Below are positions 54,401-64,000 of a stretch of 64,000 nt of DNA, in pieces. Source of the DNA: Tranzscheliella williamsii (taxonomy: Eukaryota; Basidiomycota; Ustilaginomycetes; Ustilaginales; Ustilaginaceae); assembly GCA_023212725.1 (NCBI GenBank), contig JALBYF010000015.1, positions 62,001 to 126,000 on the forward strand, read 5' to 3'. Under the pieces are notes generated by a model. It ran no database searches and had not been told where the DNA came from. It saw only the letters and a list, made by a program, of their open reading frames with translations. Every line of letters begins with the position of its first letter. The first letter of the stretch is position 1. A program made the translations under genes and the position numbers.

Positions 54401-54755
54401 CGTCTTCCTTGCCCTTGATGCCGAGCTTCTTGTCGATCTCGTGTTCTACGGGGAGGCCGTGGCAGTCCCAGCCGAAGCGGCGGTCGACGTAGTGGCCGGT
54501 GGAGTGGGCATGGCGCGTGACAATGTCCTTGACGGTGCCAGCGAGCAGATGGCCGTAGTGGGGCAGGCCGGTGGCGAAGGGCGGGCCGTCGTAGAAGCTG
54601 AAGGGTTTGCGCCCCTTGCTCTGCTCCTGCGAGGTCTTGAACGCATCAATGGCACGCCAGTATCGGATCACCTTTTCCTCCTCGGTGGGAAAGTGAAAGG
54701 CAGCCGTGGCGTCGTGGTCGCCAAAGTGAGCGTCGTCGGCGGCGGCTGCCACCAT
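51492..54755 (-). CDS. ILS1: Isoleucyl-tRNA synthetase, cytosolic
   Basis: Single exon, 1087 aa, similar to yeast Ils1 (1072 aa). The class I signatures are HYGH (residues 66-69, within PHYGHLLAGTVKD) and KMSKS (614-618). Other family marks are FGWDCHGLPVEHEIDK, the editing domain, and WFESGSMPYAQ. The anticodon-binding helical domain includes RFNRRRLKG and SFTPFLTENLY. It charges tRNA-Ile. The ATG at 54755 has a good context (A at -3, G at +4); the frame is open for 23 more codons upstream but has no ATG. No mitochondrial targeting sequence is evident, so a cytosolic enzyme is likely. The gene converges on Snu23. Confidence 0.95.
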   Translation of the reverse strand: MVAAAADDAHFGDHDATAAFHFPTEEEKVIRYWRAIDAFKTSQEQSKGRKPFSFYDGPPFATGLPHYGHLLAGTVKDIVTRHAHSTGHYVDRRFGWDCHGLPVEHEIDKKLGIKGKEDVMAMGIDKYNEECRAIVMRYQGEWRSTVERMGRWIDFDTGYKTMDLSFMESVWWVFKTLFQKGLVYQGIRVMPYSTACTTPLSNFEAGLDYREVQDPAVTVSFPLLDDPKTAFLAWTTTPWTLPSNLALCVHPDFNYIKIHDDERDMNFIIHENLLTTLYKDPKKAKFQKLDTFKGKDLVGIKYQPIFPFFEEKFKDRAFRVLSDTYVTSDAGTGIVHQAPAFGDDDHRIAIAHGVITRDETPPNPVDGSGRYTMEVPDYYGVHVKEADKTIQKDLKARGRLIVQATLSHSYPFCWRSGTPLIYKAIPSWFVRVEPAIEKLVKNNEATRWVPAHVGEGRFGNWIANARDWNISRNRYWGTPIPLWVSDDMQEIVCVGSVEELEKLSGISGINDLHKDKIDHITIPSQQGKGQLKRVEEVFDCWFESGSMPYAQAHYPFENKEQFEKSFPADFISEGLDQTRGWFYTLLILATHLFDTAPWKNLIVSGLVLAADGKKMSKSLRNYPDPNLLINQYGADAIRLYLINSPVVRAENLRFKEEGVKEVVSSTFLPWLNSFRFFLGQVSLLKKEQGIDFKYEPKRERSTNVMDRWILARCQSLIKLIQDEMAAYRLYTVVPRLGELIDELTNWYIRFNRRRLKGENGVPDTLAALNSLFETLFTLCRTLSSFTPFLTENLYQSLRRFLPAVEADEEEDYRSVHFLSFPQVNESYFDPVIQRQFKALQSVIELGRVMRVNHNLPIRVPLKELVVFHTEAEYLSDVESLSDYIREELNVQDLVLSSDEKKCGVRFRLFADWPVLGRKLRKDVGKVRKALETVTSDEAKQFRETGRLTVAGVELVEGDLRVARYVETGEVAGTVAANTDGDVVVLLDIQQRPELQLEGTARELINRIQRLRKKAGLVATDDVDAFYSFHHGLADALAECIEAKKDTFVKTLRRKPLPDHHRSPDAKLILQEEQEVNDEKFMLTLAWA

Positions 54756-55697
54756 GATGGGCAGGTCACGCACGGTTGGGCTGTCGCTGCTGCCGAAAGA
54801 GCAAATTCTGTCTGCAACGTCCAAGCAGTAAAGCAGCGGCGGTTGCAGTGTGTGGTATCGAGTCAGAAAGAAGGAAGAACGAAAAGGCGCAAGAAAACCT
54901 CGAAAAAGCGTAGATTGATGATTGCTTGCTTAGCTCCGATCTGGCCAAGCCTAAACGGTGGCCGAATCGCGGTCCCCGATGCCATTTTCGGGAGGAGGAT
55001 CTCGATAGGCGGATTGCAAGCAAGCTGCGCTTTACGTCCAAAGTTCAAGCCCGATGCTCACTTGGAAAGTCCAAATTCTCTGCGCCTGCTGGTGATCGTG
55101 ACTCGCTGACGCCACTACCGAGTCCCAAGTCGCCAGTCAGCCTAACAATTTGATTTGTTGAGCTCGCCTCGTTGCCGCTTCACCGCCTCCTGCGCCATCA
55201 CAAGCCATGCGACGCCATACAAGGGAAAGAGGGTGGCAGCTAGCACCACCTCGGATTAGCTACAACAGTGAATACGTGTACAGTCATGAGCATACAAAGG
55301 AAAACGAGACGCCAATGTCTACGCTAGAGCGCTTGCTGTGACTCTAGGAGCCGAGGGTTGACAGGCACGTCCTATATGCGCGTGTATTTGCCGCGAGATA
55401 GGCGTCGGCCGGGGGAGAAGGGGAGGTGTCGCGTACTTGTCGGTGATCATTCCGCAAGTCGATGCGGGGTAGGGTGGTGGAAGCAGGCAGTGGGAGCGGA
55501 AGGGAGGGGTCCACGTAAGCCATGGCGATGGCCGCGGCATCTATCGCGTCTGGTGGGATCCGGAAAGCGGCGGCATCTGTACCGCTTGAGCGGCAGTGAC
55601 TGCAGCAGCTGCATTGCCTCGGTGCGCGAGTATAAAAAACCGAGCAAGGGCAGTTGTGCGGCACTCGTTCTTGATGCGTATCTGATGGGGTGAAGAA
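54756..55697. other. Intergenic region, IleRS promoter / HSF-type gene 3' end
   Basis: About 940 bp with no gene seen. It lies upstream of IleRS and downstream of the HSF-type gene, both on the minus strand. Confidence 0.6.
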
Positions 55698-57803
55698 TCA
55701 GAAGCTGGGACGTTTGGACACTGGAGGGTGTGTTTCCACGTCGACGGGCTTAGGGCCGCGCTCATCGATGGCGGGCCGAGCGCCGTAGTAGGCAAGCTGG
55801 CCTCGGACGCTTTCAAGCATCTTTTGGCCCACGTCGACACCAGGCTGGACGGGGGCACTTAGCGCGCGCTCGAAACGGTCGAGCATGTGCAACACTTCGT
55901 CGCGGGCCAATTGGTGGGCCATGGCGCGCGATTCGTGCACCTGTTCTGAGAGGGTGCGCACCTGCGACTCGAGGAACGACGCGTGCCTGATGATCGCGTC
56001 TGTCCGCTCCGAAAGGTCTTCGAACCGCGCCGTCGCCTCGCCCCGGTCCAGGTAGACCTCGGCACGGCGCAGTTCTTTGCCGCCATTCAGGCCTGGACCA
56101 GCGACCGTGCTGATCGGTGCACCTAGTCCCGAGCCGGGCCCTGGCGCCTCCACCTTGGGCCGCACATAGCCATATTCATCGGCGTAACCGCGTTCCATGC
56201 CAAAGGCCCGTGGGTCATGGCGTCGGTCGTAGCCGGGTATCTCGATGCGCTCGTCGCCATAGCCATACTCTCGGGAGCCACGAAGAGGCACGGAGCCCAG
56301 ACTCATGGCAGCGCTGCCCGACCCCGGCGCCATCATGCGCATGGTATCCGGACCGCCCGGGATCGTAGCCAAGGGCACTTCAGGCGAAGGGGTGGCACTT
56401 GCGCCGCTCCGATCGGCGCGCAGCTCGGCGCCACTGAGACTTCCGCGCGGCGATCCACTTCGTTTTTGCCGTGAGCTCTTGCGCTTGATGTCATTCAGCA
56501 GCGCAATCTCGCCCCGCCGGAAGCTAGAGTGGCGGAACTCCCAGACCTGCACCTCGTCGGTAGGATTGCCCTGGTACGAGTGGTTGACCTTGTGAAAGCC
56601 ATACATGTTCAACTGTCGCACAAATGACTGCCAATTGGAGTGCTTGAACCAGTTGGGCAAAACCAGGCGCGAAAATTCGGCGGGGTTGGCAACACTGAAG
56701 ACGGTGCCGGAAGCTCCCCAGCTAATCAGATCCGAGATGGAGGGGTCTTCGAGCATAGAGTAGAGCTTGCTCACGAAGCTAGGTTGCTGCTTCCCACCAG
56801 GGCCACCGCCAGCTCCCGGCAAGCCGGCAAGAGAGGGGTGGATCATGGGTGGATTGCCGTAGGAACTGGAAGGGGTCGGGCTGGGATGCATCATCGGAGT
56901 CCGTTGGGGAGGAGGCGGATAGGCTCCGTACGAGGCCGGCCGGTGGTAGGGATGACTTCTGCGGGGGGATACCTGATAGGAGCTAGCCATGGCCGGATCG
57001 TCGTGGACACGAGAAGGCATGCCGTCCGGCTCCAATGAGGCAAAGCTGGGTAACCTTGGAGGAAGCGGAGAACCTGGACGGCGGAGGTGGGGCAAACCGT
57101 GGCTCGGTGCTGGAGACCTGGATCTGCCATCAATGGGACCAGGAGGTAGCATGCGCTGGGATGCCGAAGCATAATCGCCCCGATCGTGATGCCTATCTCT
57201 ACCGTCCAGGTTAGGGTAGCGATCACCTACGAGACCACCTGCACGACGGCCTACCTCGTCTCGGGCACTGGCCCCAGGTTCGAACCGAGTTGCCGGGCCG
57301 CCGTCGTAGTCTGGTCGATGGCCAAAGGCGGACGATCTCGGATCCGACGCCTCGGCAGATCGATACTGGGCCTGGTGCTGATGGGACGACTCGAAAGACG
57401 CGGATAGGCTGCGACCTGCCCACTGACCACGCTGCGCTGCTGCCGAGCCAGAGCGGCTGCCGGCCTCGGACGCAGACGCGGCAGTTTTTTGTAGAGCGTG
57501 CTCGGGTCTGGGAGACTCGCCACGACGCTTGTGCGGAGGGGCGTTGGACTCATCCAGCTCGTCCATCTCTTCCTCTTCCGCTTGCTCCGACTTCGGCCTT
57601 GGCTGGAAGGCGATAAGAGGAGCGGTGTCGGATCCCAAGCTGTACCGTTGCCGCTTACGATCTGGGGAACCGCCACGTGACAACGCTGATGCGCCATAGA
57701 CGCCTGGCCGTTGCAGATCGCGAGGAACTGAAGTACCGTTGGCTGCACTTTGTGAGTCAGTGCTGGTAGCGACAGCGCTGGGCCGCCGCTCGGTACTCAT
57801 CAT
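55698..57803 (-). CDS. HSF-domain transcription factor
   Basis: Single exon, 701 aa from the first ATG (57803; the next codon is also Met). The HSF-type DNA-binding domain lies mid-protein at about residues 338-445: SFVSKLYSMLEDPSISDLI, ISWGASGTVFSV, NWQSFVRQLNMYGFHKVNH, WEFRHSSFRRGE. A helical coiled-coil region near residues 590-660 (FEDLSERTDAIIRHASFLE) could support oligomerisation. The long N-terminal region is Pro/Ser/Arg-rich and disordered. The FVRQLNMYGFHKV recognition helix is shared by Hsf1 and by Sfl1-like regulators, and I cannot say which this is. It is likely a nuclear regulator of stress or morphology genes. The upstream region is unusually long. Confidence 0.88.
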   Translation of the reverse strand: MMSTERRPSAVATSTDSQSAANGTSVPRDLQRPGVYGASALSRGGSPDRKRQRYSLGSDTAPLIAFQPRPKSEQAEEEEMDELDESNAPPHKRRGESPRPEHALQKTAASASEAGSRSGSAAAQRGQWAGRSLSASFESSHQHQAQYRSAEASDPRSSAFGHRPDYDGGPATRFEPGASARDEVGRRAGGLVGDRYPNLDGRDRHHDRGDYASASQRMLPPGPIDGRSRSPAPSHGLPHLRRPGSPLPPRLPSFASLEPDGMPSRVHDDPAMASSYQVSPRRSHPYHRPASYGAYPPPPQRTPMMHPSPTPSSSYGNPPMIHPSLAGLPGAGGGPGGKQQPSFVSKLYSMLEDPSISDLISWGASGTVFSVANPAEFSRLVLPNWFKHSNWQSFVRQLNMYGFHKVNHSYQGNPTDEVQVWEFRHSSFRRGEIALLNDIKRKSSRQKRSGSPRGSLSGAELRADRSGASATPSPEVPLATIPGGPDTMRMMAPGSGSAAMSLGSVPLRGSREYGYGDERIEIPGYDRRHDPRAFGMERGYADEYGYVRPKVEAPGPGSGLGAPISTVAGPGLNGGKELRRAEVYLDRGEATARFEDLSERTDAIIRHASFLESQVRTLSEQVHESRAMAHQLARDEVLHMLDRFERALSAPVQPGVDVGQKMLESVRGQLAYYGARPAIDERGPKPVDVETHPPVSKRPSF

Positions 57804-59684
57804 AACAGCAAGCGTTGACGTTTGAAAAGAGAAACGAAGGACAGAAGGCGGTACCGGAGGGAATGGCTGAAAGTTGCCCACAGGACCGGAAGGGGGGGGT
57901 GTTTGTTATTCGTCGTGCTCGAGACAGCGACGGTGGAGGTCAATGATAGAGAGGACGCTGTGCATGAAGTCGATAGAGGCTGTCCGTAGAGAATCGGTCT
58001 GCAGAGAAGGCTGGTAGTGCATGCACGCTTGGCTTGAGCTGAGAACAGAGCGTGCTGGACAAAGAGCGGCCAGTGGAGAGCCAGAGGTGGATGCGCTTGC
58101 CGGGAGGAGGCTTGAGTGGGCTGAATAGGAATATGAACCGGAAGACGGAGACGAGCAGGAGCAGCAACGTGGATGATTGCCGGAGGAGATGACCGGTAGC
58201 CCACGACACTAAGGCGGTAATGAAGTCGAGTCGATGTCGGCAACACACGGCGGATCCTAGGATGAGGCTTCTGGAAGCGAAAGGCGGCTGAGGCAGACGC
58301 AGAAGCTAGATGCGAACTAGTGAAGGGACCAATGACGGTGATACCGAGGCAAACCCATGCAATGACAAATGCTACCGCCGGAGGTGAAGTGGCGCCGTGA
58401 TGAAAGCTATAGGGGCGTCGGCGTCGGCGCCGGCTTCGGTTTTGGCCGCTGTATGGAAAGTAAGCGGGAAGTACTTGTTGATTGATATGCCTTCAGAGGA
58501 AGGCAGATGTATATTTGCAGAGGTCGGCGAGGTTGCTAGGGTTAAGTGAGAGGAGGCGCTGTTCTACAACGAGACCAGCACGAGCAACGAGGAGGTTGAG
58601 AAGCCAACAGGTAGGATGTAGACTAGCCAAGAGAGGTGAATGTGGCTACCAAATGAGCGGCAGGGAGTGAGGAAAGCCCAGATGAAAGGGGAAGCGGGGC
58701 GTTGTCGAGAGGCAAGGTAATCCGATGTGGACGAAGTGGAATGGGATTGCCGGGTGGCGAGAGGGGGCAAGATGAGGTACGTCTTGAAGAAGGAGGGAGG
58801 GCGTTGAGGCTGGGTGGCAAAGGCAGTGGTGAACGGTGTATGTACCGGACCTCAGAAGACTGTAAACAAGCGCACGCGGGCCAACGGAACACAAGCATGA
58901 AAGGAAGGCAGGGCTGGGAGACCAGTGCTTGGAGGGGCCGGATGAGAGAAGCAAAAACCGTCGCCTCGGCACGGATGCAGACAATCACAATGAAGGTGCC
59001 CACGGGCCGGAACCACGCCTCGAGCGAAGTTGATGCGCAGGCGGTACGCTTAGTAGCAGATGCCCGGGAAAGCGCCAGAGAAGGAGATGAGAAGGCGAGA
59101 CACCTGTGAGACATGGAAGAGAACGCAGGGGGCAGGAAGAGGGCGGATACCGAGTTCACGGGGGAGGCAAACCGAGGCTCCCGCTCAGGGCCTTGGGAAG
59201 AAGTGGCTGGACAAGCATGTTGGGTGTCATCACCCAAAAAGATCTGAGATCCACTGCAGGCGAGGCCGGCTACCAAATAGAAGGAAGGAGCAGAGGGAAG
59301 GATAGGGGGGCAGTTTCGGCCGTTGGCTTATCTGGGTGGGGGGAACGGGGAGGCGGGCGCGTGGAATGGATGGGAGCACAAGACGAGCAAGGCGCACAAA
59401 CGGATGGCGGAGTTACGGAAGGAAACAACAGCCGAGATGGCAAGGTGAAGGGGAAGCAAAGACGGGTGCAGGAAGGAGGATGACCGGGCCAAGGCTTGGT
59501 GCAGGAGGGCGAGCCACGCGCCCTGTCATGAAAACGGCAGGAGAAGAGAGCGAGACCTAGCGGTGACACGGGCGGCCGACAGGTCCGCGTGGGCGACGCA
59601 ACCGGGAAACCGGATGGGACGGCATCGAAGGAGGCAACGAGGGAGAAAAGGCAGAGAGACCAAGGGCAACGAGAAGGGGAGGGA

Positions 59685-59688
<4 letters not shown>

Positions 59689-59737
<49 letters not shown>
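59689..59737. repeat. (GA)n microsatellite
   Basis: About 24 uninterrupted GA units ending a longer purine-rich tract upstream of the HSF-type gene. Confidence 0.97.
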
Positions 59738-59740
<3 letters not shown>

Positions 59741-62700
59741 CTCCCTACGTACTTTACTACTTGTCTAAACCAAAATGAATAGGCTTCAACCCAATTCGCT
59801 GCGTACCTGTTCTAGATTGAACCAGATTCAAACCGCACTAGTATATTACGATTTGAGAAATAGCTACACAGGCATTATTTCCCTGACGGCTTCAACTAGG
59901 ACCGTTTGTTACTCACTTTATTGCGCCGTCCGCCACGGTTGTACCGAGATCGACTTCTGTGGTCCGTATCGCAAGCCCGCATCGTTCCAGCATGGCGCTA
60001 CACATTGTGTGCCGTTGGCTGCAGGACTTGCTGACGGAAAACGAAGTTGCCAGCGGAGTGTGTCGCAAGGCGAGAAGAAAAGAGCATTGCGGCTAGGCGC
60101 TGCATGGTGATTCCATGCCAAGCCCGGCACCGCGTTGCAAGGCGATAATTCAAGCGGCCGCGTTTGTTTGGCCTGGTTTGAGATGCGGCCAGCAGTCAAA
60201 CAAACTCCCAAATCCTAATCGTGTGTCTGCGGCTCCGTTGCATGTGCGCCTGCATTTGCAGATTCAATCATATGCATGCTGCAGAAATAGCAGCAAAAGG
60301 GCGAGCAGACGCTCTGTGACTGTGAACTACGGAAGAGAGCTAGATTCGAACGAGCGAAGTGCGAAAGCGGAAGCGAAGGCAGAAACCGTAGAAGGTGGCT
60401 CTTCTGGAACCGAACAGTAACCTCTGTTCCCTTCAGCGGGGAAACCATCTATTTCACCACGGCGATCCAGGTTAGGCTGCACCGGCAACGAAGAAGAGGT
60501 GCAGTAACAACACTCACAACGAAAAACACAGCGACACTAGCGTAGAAAAGGGCTACGCTGGAAACAGACGAGGACTAGAGGCTAATGAAGGAAACTGCTT
60601 TTGCGAATCGATTATGTATGCAAGCCTCGAATCCACTCAAGCTAAAAGGCAAAGTGTTGAGTGAGTTCGATGACGACATCTTCACGGGCAAGATAACAAG
60701 ACTGCGTCGCAGTCCGTGATTTTTCCGGCGGACTCCGAATGGCTGATTTTGGCGCGCAATTGAGAAAAGTCGGAGGGCAACACGGTAACGGACAGGTTTC
60801 CAGGCGCGCCTTCGGATCTCGCGGCTTCTTCGACAGAAACATGCCAGCAGAACACGAAACGCATGGTTGTTTCCATGCCGGTTCCTGCTCACTCCCTGCG
60901 CTCCGCAAGGATCAAGCTCTGTAGTGTTGCTCCCCCTCTCCCAGTCAGTCCATGCAGGAACTTTCCGAGGCATACTCTTGAAAGGGCTGTCGCTGAGTCT
61001 GCCTCGTAGTTGGATCTGACCTTCTGCTGGCGTGGAAAGTGTCTCTGAAGCGGAACAAGAAGCAAGCAAGGGCTGTCATGCGGCTTCTAGAGTTACTAGC
61101 AAAACCGAGCCGAGATGCAACGTGCAGCTTCTGTCAGGCCGGCTTGGTGCCGCATACAGGCATTACAAATTTCATGCGCTAGTGGAAGAACTAGATGATC
61201 CACGATTTCAAATCCCACACTGTGACTGCACTGGTTACAAACGTTGATCTAACCGTCTACTCACACGACCTCGCTGGAAAGCGATACATTCTCAAACGAC
61301 CTTACTGCACCGCTAGTTAGTAATCCGGCCAACTAGCTGTTGTGTTCTTTCCGGCGGAAGCAGATGGAAGCGTGCCGTCCTTGTTTTCTTGCCTTATGGT
61401 CCCTGCCACCCTCGGGGCATATTCGCAGCACGGCTTGTACAATTTTGGCTGGACCAATGGGAACGAGGTTCAATGCGCGCGCAAGCTAGGCTAGGGTACG
61501 AGACGCATGTCACCGGCGACCTATTCTTGTCACTGGCGCACACCGTATGCGGCAGCGAATGTGAATCGAACCAATGTCGATAATGTGGGTCTTTTAGCGT
61601 GGCGAGCTAGTGCGCCCTGCACCAATCCATAGCGCTCTGTATAGTAAGAGTCTCGAACGGCAAAGGGGGGAGCAGCGTTGCCATCGGAGTGCGAGTCCTT
61701 TCCTTCTCCGAAGCACTCGCAATCCGCTGCTTTAGAAAGCGTTCTGCTCAGCAGTGCAATTTGGCGGTGAATGGCAGCTAAGTTAAGTCCCGTTCGGATT
61801 TAGAACCTTTCGACTATTTCAAATTCGGCAAAGCCCGCAGCTATTCAAGGCACCGTTGCGCGAGGCTAACCTGATCGCTGAAACGACTCCCGCTGCGTTG
61901 GCATTCACATTGCCACCGCGTCCTCGACGGCCGCTTCTCTCCTTGCGCGGACATGAAGCTTCCTCGATACAACATGGGAGAGGGGAGGGGGGAGCGACTC
62001 GGCGCAATGCGGTTCTCATGAACGCTCCAGCCGTGGGGGTTGCCCCTCGCTTCAGCGCCAACGCCCGATCCGAGCCACCGACCACGTCATCAGCAAACGC
62101 GTCGCAGTGTCGTAACTGCGATACGACCCCTCTAGCTCGATTAGCCACCTCCGTCCGATCATGTCGCCTTACACCGACAGAAACCTATCGCGGTGGCGAG
62201 CTCGCAAACGATTTCAGGCCTGACATCCAAGTTGGCGACCCGATCCGGCTTTAGGAAACGGTAAAAGCGCCTTCTTCCCCTTTGAATATGCATCCTTGCT
62301 CGAACAACGAAGCCACATGAGCAGCAGCACACCCCCACCTATCCCGCCCCACCGCCTCCTCTGCCTCCTCACTTCCTTTCACGTCCGCCCTCCCGTTCCG
62401 ATTCAAGACTTGGATCATTTCGATATCGTGATTCTCCTGGCAATTAGTGGGGCTAGATCGACGCCAGTCGGATTGAAAAGATTTCGGACTCGTGCCTGCT
62501 CTTAGATATGGATTAGGTGGAGCGAGACATCGCCGTTCTTCCCGGTCGACAACGGGCAGGTTCGTAACGGCATTTGCATCCAGAAGCGGCATGTGCAACG
62601 ATATGAGATGCACCGCCCAAGCGAGCCAGATCCGCTCCGAAGCGAGCCAGCTGCCGACCGTTGGATACGAGCACCTTTCACCTTGGCGCTGCTTTCTACG

Positions 62701-62965
62701 CAGCTAACCTGCTGTTCACCTAGCTGACGTGGCAGGTGTCGTGCAGGGTTACACCGCTGCTTTGCCGTCCGATATTTGCTGGCTCGTCTCTCGACAGGTG
62801 ACGCCGGAAGCGAGGCTGAGCCACACGCCGCTGCAGAGTGTCTTGCTCGTCTATCCTTCCCAGCATCTCTGTTTCGCCCGCGTGACATCAGCAGGAATCG
62901 TTTACTTTCGTGAAACCTATTTTGGGCCAACATACCGGTGCTCGCATTAGCAAGGTATCTTGCGT

Positions 62966-62997
62966 GGCTTGCAGGCTTGCAGGCTTGCAGGCTTGCA
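62966..62997. repeat. 8-bp tandem repeat GGCTTGCA, 4 copies
   Basis: Four perfect copies of GGCTTGCA in the gene-poor right end. Confidence 0.95.
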
Positions 62998-64000
62998 GCT
63001 AACTGCGCTTATCGCCAGCGCCCGAGACGGGATCGAAAACAGATGCCAGCCTGCGGCGTTTGGCCATTGCGCAGCGGCTTAGTACGTAAGGGTCGGAACG
63101 TATCCTCTGGAACCAGCATTTCATCGCGCCTGGTGGCGCATCGGAGTGCTTGGCGGGCAGCCTGTGCGGCCCTTAACCTCGTATTTGTCAGCTTCTGCCG
63201 TGCCAGGCATAGGTGTTTCTTGCGCACGCCCCACAGCGTCGACAAAGGCGAGGCGTGTGAGGGCATGTCCATCCGTGCCAAAGGCAACGAGTTTCTATGC
63301 GGAACGACGAAAGAGGCCGCGGCGTCTACCCGGAAGCGACTGCCATAAGAATATGCGGCAATACAGCCGAGAGCGAGAGTCAGCACCCGCGGTTCACGCA
63401 AGCGCATAATAGCGCGATCCTCTCCCGAGCCTTCAGCTGGAAGCCTTCTTCCGCTGCTGGAATGGGTAATACTTGGGTGTGCCGTCTTGCGCAAGGAGAA
63501 ATGCGTCTTCCCGACTCGCAAGACGGAGTTGACCTCGGCAGATGGGCTACGGTGCACGCCTCGTACGGCATCGATTCGTGTGGCTGCACGGAGCCTGAAT
63601 CCGACTGTGACTGTAAGCCTACCCAAGTCTGCAAACCCATCGCACGCGGTAGGGCGTTCCGGACTAAGTTCGTGCCTGATTCTGCAGCTGCAGATCGCCG
63701 GAGTCCGGACATAAGTTAGGCAGCGCTGGTGCCGCGTGCCGTAGTATCCGTTGCCAGATCGGATTTGCAATTCACAAATCTCGCCGATATGACTGATGTT
63801 ATGTTGGATGTGTTGTTAAGACAGCCCATTCTGGGGCAACGGTGGTGTTAGAGCGGTGTTTCTGGTACCGTCCGTTTTCCGAGCCAGGAGAATGGCCTTC
63901 ACGTGATGTGGCGCTTCTTTGGATTTTTCGATTTTTCGGTCTTGGAGAATGCAAGGAAGAAAGCAAAGCGGCTGGCCGAATCCACTCCACCCATCTGTTA

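Larger units (their letters stand above)
57804..64000. other. 6.2-kb gene-poor region at the window edge
   Basis: No supportable gene. From about 58480 to 59740 the plus strand is strongly purine-rich and ends in a pure (GA)n run. On the minus strand this is a CT-rich tract upstream of the HSF-type gene and may be a long leader or promoter. From 59740 on, composition is closer to 50% GC, frames are short, and no domain, tRNA or transposase was recognised. An 8-bp tandem repeat lies at 62966-62997. Confidence 0.6.

Noticed and set aside
63009..63770. 253-codon minus-strand frame at the right end
   Set aside because: No domain or conserved motif; composition resembles random non-coding sequence.

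Overview
The window is eukaryotic nuclear DNA, most likely from a basidiomycete fungus of the smut group (Ustilaginomycotina). The evidence is GC-rich coding sequence, mostly intronless genes with a few short GT-AG introns, smut/yeast-like housekeeping proteins, glutamine-rich runs, and long CT-rich leaders. The genus cannot be fixed from the sequence alone. I see no rRNA, tRNA, CRISPR, prokaryotic operon, or intact transposon.

Layout, left to right. 1-2945 has no supportable gene. 2946-6182 (+) encodes a Crz1-type C2H2 transcription factor. 7887-11089 (+) is a two-exon GNAT acetyltransferase with a large intron. 11451-12642 (-) is ribosomal protein eL39, split by a 1-kb intron. 13405-14521 (-) is a three-exon peroxisomal 2,4-dienoyl-CoA reductase (SPS19 type, ending in the PTS1 tripeptide SRL). 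14897-16972 (-) is Ku70. 17450-18463 (+) is an HSL-type alpha/beta hydrolase. 18582-20099 (-) is a GT90/CAP10-like glycosyltransferase. 20785-24335 (-) is a two-exon SH3-TBC Rab-GAP. A 3.7-kb gene-poor stretch follows.

28070-29593 (+) is cyclin H. Two divergent MNN1-type (GT71) mannosyltransferases lie at 29908-31824 (-) and 33403-35241 (+). A 187-bp MITE-like hairpin element follows at 35446-35632. 36088-36864 (-) is a secreted protein with seven four-cysteine modules. After about 3 kb without a gene come RPA1 (39877-41796, +), an unrecognised 160-aa protein (41881-42434, -), and a 2203-aa Nup98-Nup96 precursor with its autoproteolysis site (42753-49448, -). Then come the spliceosomal protein Snu23 (50416-51277, +), cytosolic isoleucyl-tRNA synthetase (51492-54755, -), and an HSF-domain transcription factor (55698-57803, -). 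The last 6 kb has no recognisable gene.

The genes do not form one pathway. They serve DNA replication and repair (RPA1, Ku70), transcription and RNA processing (cyclin H, Crz1-like, HSF-like, Snu23), translation (eL39, IleRS), nuclear transport (Nup98-96), secretory glycosylation (two GT71, one GT90), Rab traffic (SH3-TBC), and beta-oxidation (SPS19-like). Most neighbours are tail-to-tail with short gaps. The most notable points are the Cys-module secreted protein, the MITE-like element, the divergent GT71 pair with an altered DxD motif in one copy, the frame-preserving intron in RPA1, and the 1-kb introns in the neighbouring GNAT and eL39 genes. Exon joins were read by eye from splice signals and reading frame; no transcript data or database search was available.
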